Source of the DNA: an uncultured Pelagibacteraceae bacterium
Lineage (GTDB): Bacteria > Pseudomonadota > Alphaproteobacteria > Pelagibacterales > Pelagibacteraceae
Length of the DNA stretch: 36,773 nucleotides
Direction of reading: 5' to 3'
Assembly (NCBI GenBank): GCA_902634325.1
Contig: CACPJP010000008.1
Location: 1 to 36,773 of the forward strand
The translations under genes were made by a program, and so were the position numbers. A model generated the notes under the pieces. That model did no database searches. It saw nothing but the letters and a program-made list of their open reading frames with translations, and was not told the DNA's origin. This document shows, piece by piece, positions 32,460-36,773 of this stretch; the stretch's first letter is position 1; each line of letters begins with the position of its first letter.

Positions 32460-33448
32460 GAAGAAATTTGATTGGCCTTTTCATTATTCTGAGCAATTTT
32501 CATTATGTGATTTACTTTTTGAAAGTCAGAATCTCGTGCCATCATATTGTCACTCAAATATCTTTTCCACTTATTTGCTCCATTTTGACCATGATATAAA
32601 CCAACAGTGTGTCTCATAATTTGATTTACTCTTGTTCCTTTTTTTACTTCTTCTTGAACATATTCAACTAACTTTTCCGCTATCTCAGATCTTGAAGGAA
32701 CATCTGTATTGTTAAATATTTTATTTTCTATCTCTGCTAAAAAATAAGGATTTTGATAAATAGCCCTTCCTATCATAACACCATCACAATTTTTTAAATG
32801 TTCATTAATTTGTTCTGTATTTGTAATACCTCCATTAATTATAATTTCTAAATTTTTATTTTTGTTTTTAATTTCATAAACTAAAGGATAATTTAATTTT
32901 GGTACTTTCAAATTTTCTTTTGGTGTAAGTCCTTTTAAAATGGCCTTTCGAGCATGTAATATTATGGTTTTGCATCCGGCATCTGAAATTTTATTAACAA
33001 AAGAATTTAGATAGTCATAACTTTCTATACTATCAAATCCTATTCTAGTTTTAGCTGTTACTGGAATTTTGCAAGAATTTATCATCTCGTTTATACATTC
33101 GGCTACTAAATCAGGTTCTTTGATTAAACATGCACCAAATTTATTTTTTTGAACTTTTTTGCTAGGACATCCAAGATTTATGTTTATCTCGTCATAACCC
33201 ATTTCTTCGGCTATCTTGCTTACTTCTGACAGTTCCTTTTTGTCAGAACCTCCTACTTGAAGAGACAAAGGTTTTTCGATTTTATTAAATCCTAAAATTT
33301 TTTTTCTATCGCCATGAATCGCTGATTTAGTAGCGACCATTTCTGTGTAAAGCATTACATTTTTACTCAATAAACGTAAAAAATATCTTTCGTGTCGATC
33401 CGTACAATCCATCATCGGAGCAACGCAAATCTTTCTATTAATTCTCAA
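32456..33448 (-). CDS. dusA: tRNA-dihydrouridine synthase A
   Basis: DusA uses FMN and NADPH to reduce uridines in the tRNA D-loop (U20/U20a in E. coli). The 330-residue protein has RKICVAPMMDCTDRHERYFLRLL at the start, the catalytic cysteine in ININLGCPSKKVQKNKFGACL, FMN-phosphate loops INGGI and GVMIGRAIYQNP, and a C-terminal helical RNA-binding domain with RQIMRH-like VNQIMRHTVGLYHG. The MMDCTDRH and YTEM patterns indicate the A class. Its start is directly next to the rpoZ stop. Confidence 0.95.
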   Translation of the reverse strand: MRINRKICVAPMMDCTDRHERYFLRLLSKNVMLYTEMVATKSAIHGDRKKILGFNKIEKPLSLQVGGSDKKELSEVSKIAEEMGYDEININLGCPSKKVQKNKFGACLIKEPDLVAECINEMINSCKIPVTAKTRIGFDSIESYDYLNSFVNKISDAGCKTIILHARKAILKGLTPKENLKVPKLNYPLVYEIKNKNKNLEIIINGGITNTEQINEHLKNCDGVMIGRAIYQNPYFLAEIENKIFNNTDVPSRSEIAEKLVEYVQEEVKKGTRVNQIMRHTVGLYHGQNGANKWKRYLSDNMMARDSDFQKVNHIMKIAQNNEKANQISS

Positions 33449-33904
33449 TTATTTTTTTTCTTCTTGTTTTATTTCTTCGGTTAATTCTAGCGGAGGACTA
33501 TCTTCTTTCTGTACTTCTTCTTTTTTTTCTTCTTTAAAGATATTTGTTTGCGCAGGTGCTCTTCTCATTCGTTTTGAAGGTAATATAGCTACACCAGTTT
33601 TAGAAACTTCACCTTTGTATAATTGATCAAAATCATCTGACGAGACCTCTTCTGTCTCTTCTTCTACAAAAGATTCGTCTGGTTCTTTTCTCAATCTAAG
33701 AACGGCACTTTGTTTAAGATCTTCAGTTTTTAATTTGCCCGAAGCTATTTCTCTTAAAGATATGACTGTATTTTTATCATCATCTTTTTCAACAAACATT
33801 TCTGAACCAGAATTTAATTGTGAAGTTCTTTCCTTTGCTAATAAAACCAAATCGTATTGATTTTCAACTTTGTCTAAACAATCTTCTACGGTAATTCTTG
33901 CCAT
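33449..33904 (-). CDS. rpoZ: RNA polymerase omega subunit with long charged tail
   Basis: The N-terminal 60 or so residues are omega: [33 protein letters not shown], then [14 protein letters not shown]. Omega helps fold and hold the beta' subunit. The protein is 151 residues, longer than the 91 of E. coli, because of a low-complexity acidic/lysine tail (about 70-151). In that tail a conserved-looking [18 protein letters not shown] is set between glutamate-rich stretches. In many alphaproteobacteria rpoZ precedes spoT/rel; here it is followed by dusA instead. It lies 40 bp downstream of an MFS transporter. Confidence 0.93.
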   Translation of the reverse strand: MARITVEDCLDKVENQYDLVLLAKERTSQLNSGSEMFVEKDDDKNTVISLREIASGKLKTEDLKQSAVLRLRKEPDESFVEEETEEVSSDDFDQLYKGEVSKTGVAILPSKRMRRAPAQTNIFKEEKKEEVQKEDSPPLELTEEIKQEEKK

Positions 33905-33944
33905 GATGATGGTTATTTATTCAAATAATGTTAAGAAATCAAGC

Positions 33945-35162
33945 TTATTTTGATAATTTCACTGGCTCTAAAGTATGTCTAAAAATTATTAATAAAACCC
34001 AAGATATAATAACGTAAGCTCCACTAACAAAAGCTATCTTTTCAATTGTAAACCCATAATCTATTAAAATTCCAAACACAGCCGTACCAAAAGCAGTTGC
34101 AAAAACCATAAAGGCAACAGTAAGAGCTTTAATACTACCGATGTGTTTTACTCCATAAATTTCAGCCCAAGTTGAGGATCCCAGAACGTTAGCCAAACCA
34201 TTAGATACACCGATTAATCCCATAAAAAAATAAGCATAAATCTCATTTTGGAAATAAAACAAAACGATCATTGCAAACAACAAAGGAATATTCATTATTG
34301 GAATTAATTTTCGGCTTGTAAATTTATCAACTAAAAATCCTGAAGAAAAAAGAGTTATAATTGAGGTAATTGAATATGCCATAAAGGCTTTAGGTATTGT
34401 GTAAGTACTCCATAATTTTGAGTCGGCAATGTATGACTGATAAACAAAAATACCGGTTGCTATCCAGGGCATAGCTAGCATGTTCAATGAGATAATATAA
34501 AATCTATAGTCTTTGATTACTTCTTTTCTCTTCCAGTTTTTGATTTTTATTTTCTTTTTTAAATTCGTTTTTTCATCTTCTCTTGAATCTAAATCTATAG
34601 ATTTGATGGTATTTAAAATTACTAGAGGTAAAAATAATATAACCAGTATTGCTATGCCTTGCCATACTGTTCTCCAAGAATAAATAATAAATAGATAAGT
34701 TACCAAAACTGGTAAAATAAATTCTGCAGAGGATAACCCAAACCATATGGTGCTAAGTGCTTTGCCTCTTGATTTTTCAAAAAATCTTGTGATTGCGGTT
34801 GCTGAGGCATGACTCATTAAACCTTGGCCAGAAAACCTCATCAGAAAAATTCCTATTGCTAGAAAATAAATGCTGTTAATAAAAGAAAAGAATAATGAAG
34901 ATAAGAATAATAAAATTATTACAAATAATGAATAATGAATTAATTTGTAATCATCTATCTTTTTTCCTACCCATATAAGCAGTAAGCTAGAGCAAATCGT
35001 TGCTGTTGCATATAAATTGCCAAATTGACCGTGGGTAATACCTAATTCATTTCTTATTGGTGCATTAAACAACCCGAGAAAAAAGCTCTGTCCAAAACTT
35101 GAAAAAAATGTAAAAATAAATCCAAATATTATTATTTTTTTATTTAATGAAAGATTAATCAT
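33945..35162 (-). CDS. MFS transporter
   Basis: This 405-residue major-facilitator protein has about twelve hydrophobic segments and a charged central loop (SIDLDSREDEKTNLKKKIKIKNWKR, about 187-211). The loop after segment 2 reads WVGKKIDDYK, a weak form of the MFS motif. The N-terminal GITHGQFGNLYATATICSSLLL and the overall layout recall monocarboxylate/oxalate-formate type carriers, but the substrate cannot be fixed. Its ATG is 2 bp from the ATG of a divergent hydroxyacid dehydrogenase gene, which may handle the same compound. Confidence 0.82.
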   Translation of the reverse strand: MINLSLNKKIIIFGFIFTFFSSFGQSFFLGLFNAPIRNELGITHGQFGNLYATATICSSLLLIWVGKKIDDYKLIHYSLFVIILLFLSSLFFSFINSIYFLAIGIFLMRFSGQGLMSHASATAITRFFEKSRGKALSTIWFGLSSAEFILPVLVTYLFIIYSWRTVWQGIAILVILFLPLVILNTIKSIDLDSREDEKTNLKKKIKIKNWKRKEVIKDYRFYIISLNMLAMPWIATGIFVYQSYIADSKLWSTYTIPKAFMAYSITSIITLFSSGFLVDKFTSRKLIPIMNIPLLFAMIVLFYFQNEIYAYFFMGLIGVSNGLANVLGSSTWAEIYGVKHIGSIKALTVAFMVFATAFGTAVFGILIDYGFTIEKIAFVSGAYVIISWVLLIIFRHTLEPVKLSK

Positions 35163-35164
35163 TT

Positions 35165-36034
35165 ATGAGCTACAAAGTTTCGTTCATAGGCTTGGGTGTA
35201 ATGGGTTACCCTATGGCTGGTTATATATCAAAAGCTGGTCACAATGTAACTGTTTATAATAGAACAAAATCAAAAGCTGAAAAGTGGACTAAAGAACATA
35301 AGGGTAAGTTAGCTGAAACACCGGTGGATGCAGCTAAAGAAAGTGATTTTATTTTTACATGCGTAGGAAACGACAATGATCTTAGAGAAGTCACTTTAGG
35401 AGATAAAGGTTTATTCAAATCTGCAAAAAAAGGTTCGGTCTATATTGATAATACAACTGCCTCAGCAAACATTGCAAGAGAGCTTTATAAAGAATCTAAG
35501 ACTAAAGGATTTGATTTTTTAGATGCTCCTATTTCTGGTGGACAAGCTGGAGCAGAAGGTGGAACTTTAACTGTAATGGTTGGTGGAGATGAAGCTCCAT
35601 TTAAAAAAGCAGAGCCTGTAATCGATTGTTATAGTAAAAAAATTAAATTACTTGGACCATCAGGAAGCGGTCAGTTGACAAAGATGGTTAATCAAATTTG
35701 TATTGCTGGTCTTGTTCAAGGATTGTCTGAAGCTATTAATTTTGGAATGAATGCAGGCCTAAACATGCATGATGTTATTGAAGTAATATCAAAAGGTGCA
35801 GCTCAATCATGGCAGATGGATAACAGACATAAAACAATGATTGAAGATAAATTTGATTACGGTTTTGCAGTTGACTGGATGAGAAAAGATTTAAAGATAG
35901 CAATGGATGAAGCAAAGAAAAATAATTCGCCACTTCCTATTACAAAATTAATAGATGAGTACTACGCTGAAGTTCAAAAGATGGGTGGTCAAAGATGGGA
36001 TACTTCAAGCTTAATCAAAAGATTTAGAAAGTAA
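35165..36034 (+). CDS. 3-hydroxyisobutyrate dehydrogenase-family oxidoreductase
   Basis: This 289-residue beta-hydroxyacid dehydrogenase has an N-terminal NAD(P) fold (FIGLGVMGYPMAGYI, 7-21; then VYNRTKSKAE, where Asn-Arg-Thr favours NADP). The substrate loop is FLDAPISGGQAGAEGGTLTVMVGG (118-141), and the catalytic lysine K173 is in GQLTKMVNQI with N176. The family covers 3-hydroxyisobutyrate dehydrogenase, tartronate-semialdehyde reductase and succinic-semialdehyde reductases; which one cannot be told. Its start is 2 bp from a divergent MFS transporter, and a PNPOx-family gene follows 3 bp behind. Confidence 0.9.
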   Translation: MSYKVSFIGLGVMGYPMAGYISKAGHNVTVYNRTKSKAEKWTKEHKGKLAETPVDAAKESDFIFTCVGNDNDLREVTLGDKGLFKSAKKGSVYIDNTTASANIARELYKESKTKGFDFLDAPISGGQAGAEGGTLTVMVGGDEAPFKKAEPVIDCYSKKIKLLGPSGSGQLTKMVNQICIAGLVQGLSEAINFGMNAGLNMHDVIEVISKGAAQSWQMDNRHKTMIEDKFDYGFAVDWMRKDLKIAMDEAKKNNSPLPITKLIDEYYAEVQKMGGQRWDTSSLIKRFRK

Positions 36035-36037
36035 ATT

Positions 36038-36649
36038 GTGTCACAAAAAGTTGTAAGTTATTACGAAAATTCAAATGAAATTGAAAAAAAGATCTGGGAT
36101 CTTTTAACTAATGCTGTAACTGATAGATCTTCAGAATTCAGAACCCCAGTATTTATTTGCGGAAATGACAAAGATCTAGATGGAAGAGTAGTTGTTTTAA
36201 GAAAAGCAGATCAAAAGAATAATTTTATTCAATACCACAGCGATATTAGATCCTCAAAAATTGAAAAAATAAAAAAAAATCCAAATTGCTCAGTGTTGTT
36301 TTATGGAAAAAAAGAAAAGATACAGCTTAGATTAAAAACTGAATGCGAAGTAAATTTTAACAATCAAATTACAAAAGAGTCTTGGAAAAAAACTGGTCAT
36401 GTTAGTAGAAAATGTTATCTAGTAACTAATGGACCAGGAACAGTTTCTGAGAAGCCTACTTCCGGATTAAATGGTAAATTTGATAATTTTGATTTTACCA
36501 AAGAGGAAAGTGAGGAAGGATATAAGAATTTTAGCGTAATAAAATGTAAAATTAAAAGTATTGAATGGCTCTATTTAACCGCTAAAGGACATCGTAGGGC
36601 GCTTATTAATTTTGAAGGATCAAAAAAGTTTGCTTGGTTAGTTCCTTGA
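36038..36649 (+). CDS. Pyridoxamine-phosphate-oxidase-family flavoprotein (GTG start)
   Basis: This 203-residue protein has the split-barrel FMN-binding fold: GRVVVLRKADQKNNFIQYHSDIRSSKIEKIKKNPNCSVLFYG (about 49-91) matches the FMN-binding part of PNPOx. KIQLRLKTECEV follows, and the C-terminus is IEWLYLTAKGHRRALI, where PdxH ends in E-x-W...R-L-h-d-R. The middle lacks the canonical PdxH substrate segment, so it looks more like the Alr4036-type branch (Pyridox_oxase_2) than true PdxH. The GTG at 36038 is 3 bp after the upstream stop. A role in vitamin B6 salvage is possible, not shown. Confidence 0.8.
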   Translation: MSQKVVSYYENSNEIEKKIWDLLTNAVTDRSSEFRTPVFICGNDKDLDGRVVVLRKADQKNNFIQYHSDIRSSKIEKIKKNPNCSVLFYGKKEKIQLRLKTECEVNFNNQITKESWKKTGHVSRKCYLVTNGPGTVSEKPTSGLNGKFDNFDFTKEESEEGYKNFSVIKCKIKSIEWLYLTAKGHRRALINFEGSKKFAWLVP

Positions 36650-36773
36650 TTATTTTTTATATTTTTTAGAAAAATCGACATAATGCTTCCCATTTTCTAA
36701 AACATCTTTAATTTCTTTGTCTGTTACCTTACGAAGAACTCTACCAGGACTACCTACTACAAGAGAATTATCT
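36650..36773 (-). CDS. Gamma-carbonic-anhydrase-like hexapeptide protein, C-terminus only
   Basis: The last 40 codons and TAA stop (36650-36652) of a minus-strand gene enter from the right edge. The visible part reads DNSLVVGSPGRVLRKVTDKE, then a helix ending FSKKYKK. The V-x-G-S-P-[AG]-[KR]-V-[LV]-R phrase followed by a D/E-rich helix is the usual ending of the YrdA/gamma-carbonic-anhydrase family of left-handed beta-helix proteins. The catalytic histidines lie outside the window, so activity cannot be judged. It sits tail to tail with the PNPOx-family gene with no spacer. Confidence 0.7.
   Translation of the reverse strand, partial: DNSLVVGSPGRVLRKVTDKEIKDVLENGKHYVDFSKKYKK

Noticed and set aside
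36038-36649. True PdxH
   Set aside because: The FMN-binding part fits, but the middle and substrate-binding segments differ; it looks like the Alr4036-type branch.
1-36773. CRISPR array, prophage, insertion sequence, rRNA or replication origin
   Set aside because: No regularly spaced repeats, transposase, integrase, phage structural gene, rRNA segment or DnaA-box cluster was seen.

Overview
The window looks like a piece of a streamlined, very AT-rich marine alphaproteobacterial chromosome, most probably SAR11 (Pelagibacterales) or a close relative. That is an inference from four things: lysine-, asparagine- and isoleucine-rich proteins; gene spacers that are mostly a few bases or negative; a three-part PurS/PurQ/PurL enzyme; and a set of single-copy housekeeping genes with short alphaproteobacterial-type proteins. 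No rRNA, phage, insertion sequence or CRISPR array is present. The longest stretch without a gene is about 170 bp, upstream of nrdA.

Left end (1-4560), accessory surface-polysaccharide region, all on the minus strand. It holds a glycosyltransferase cut by the window edge, tRNA-Leu(UAA), an FkbM-type methyltransferase, a second class I methyltransferase, a GT8-like transferase and a GT17-like transferase. The FkbM gene lies between the intact tRNA-Leu and a second, orphan copy of the 5' half of the same tRNA. This suggests DNA exchange at the tRNA and marks the edge of a variable island. The island joins core DNA through a gamma-glutamylcyclotransferase-like gene and a CinA N-terminal-domain gene (4556-5742).

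Core block 1 (5763-12967, plus strand): sfsA-map-purB-purC-purS-purQ-purL-bolA-grxD. No spacer exceeds 1 bp. It covers several late steps of purine synthesis plus the BolA/monothiol-glutaredoxin iron-sulfur pair. Core block 2 (12959-19436, minus strand): aroG (class II DAHP synthase), nadE, cysS, cimA, trmJ and rpsD, covering aromatic and isoleucine precursors, NAD, Cys-tRNA and translation. Next come pgl (plus) and the amino-sugar pair glmU-C-terminal-domain/glmS (minus, 20174-22632). The GlmU-like protein lacks the uridylyltransferase half.

Middle (22705-27074, plus strand): gph, a LysE-family exporter, an acyltransferase-3 membrane protein, and prpB-prpC of the 2-methylcitrate cycle, with no prpD here. 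Convergent to these are nrdA-nrdB (class I ribonucleotide reductase, minus). Upstream of nrdA is a recognisable pair of NrdR-like boxes around a sigma70-like promoter.

Right end (30190-36773): a phosphomannomutase/phosphoglucomutase (plus); then MFS transporter-rpoZ-dusA-tauE (minus); a 3-hydroxyisobutyrate-dehydrogenase-family enzyme and a flavin-binding PNPOx-family protein (plus); and the C-terminus of a gamma-carbonic-anhydrase-like protein (minus) running off the edge.

The points most worth a second look are the tRNA-Leu duplication with surface genes starting right after tRNA sequences, the stand-alone GlmU acetyltransferase, the NrdR-like site, the extreme head-to-head start codons at 35160-35167, and the almost leaderless rpsD promoter.
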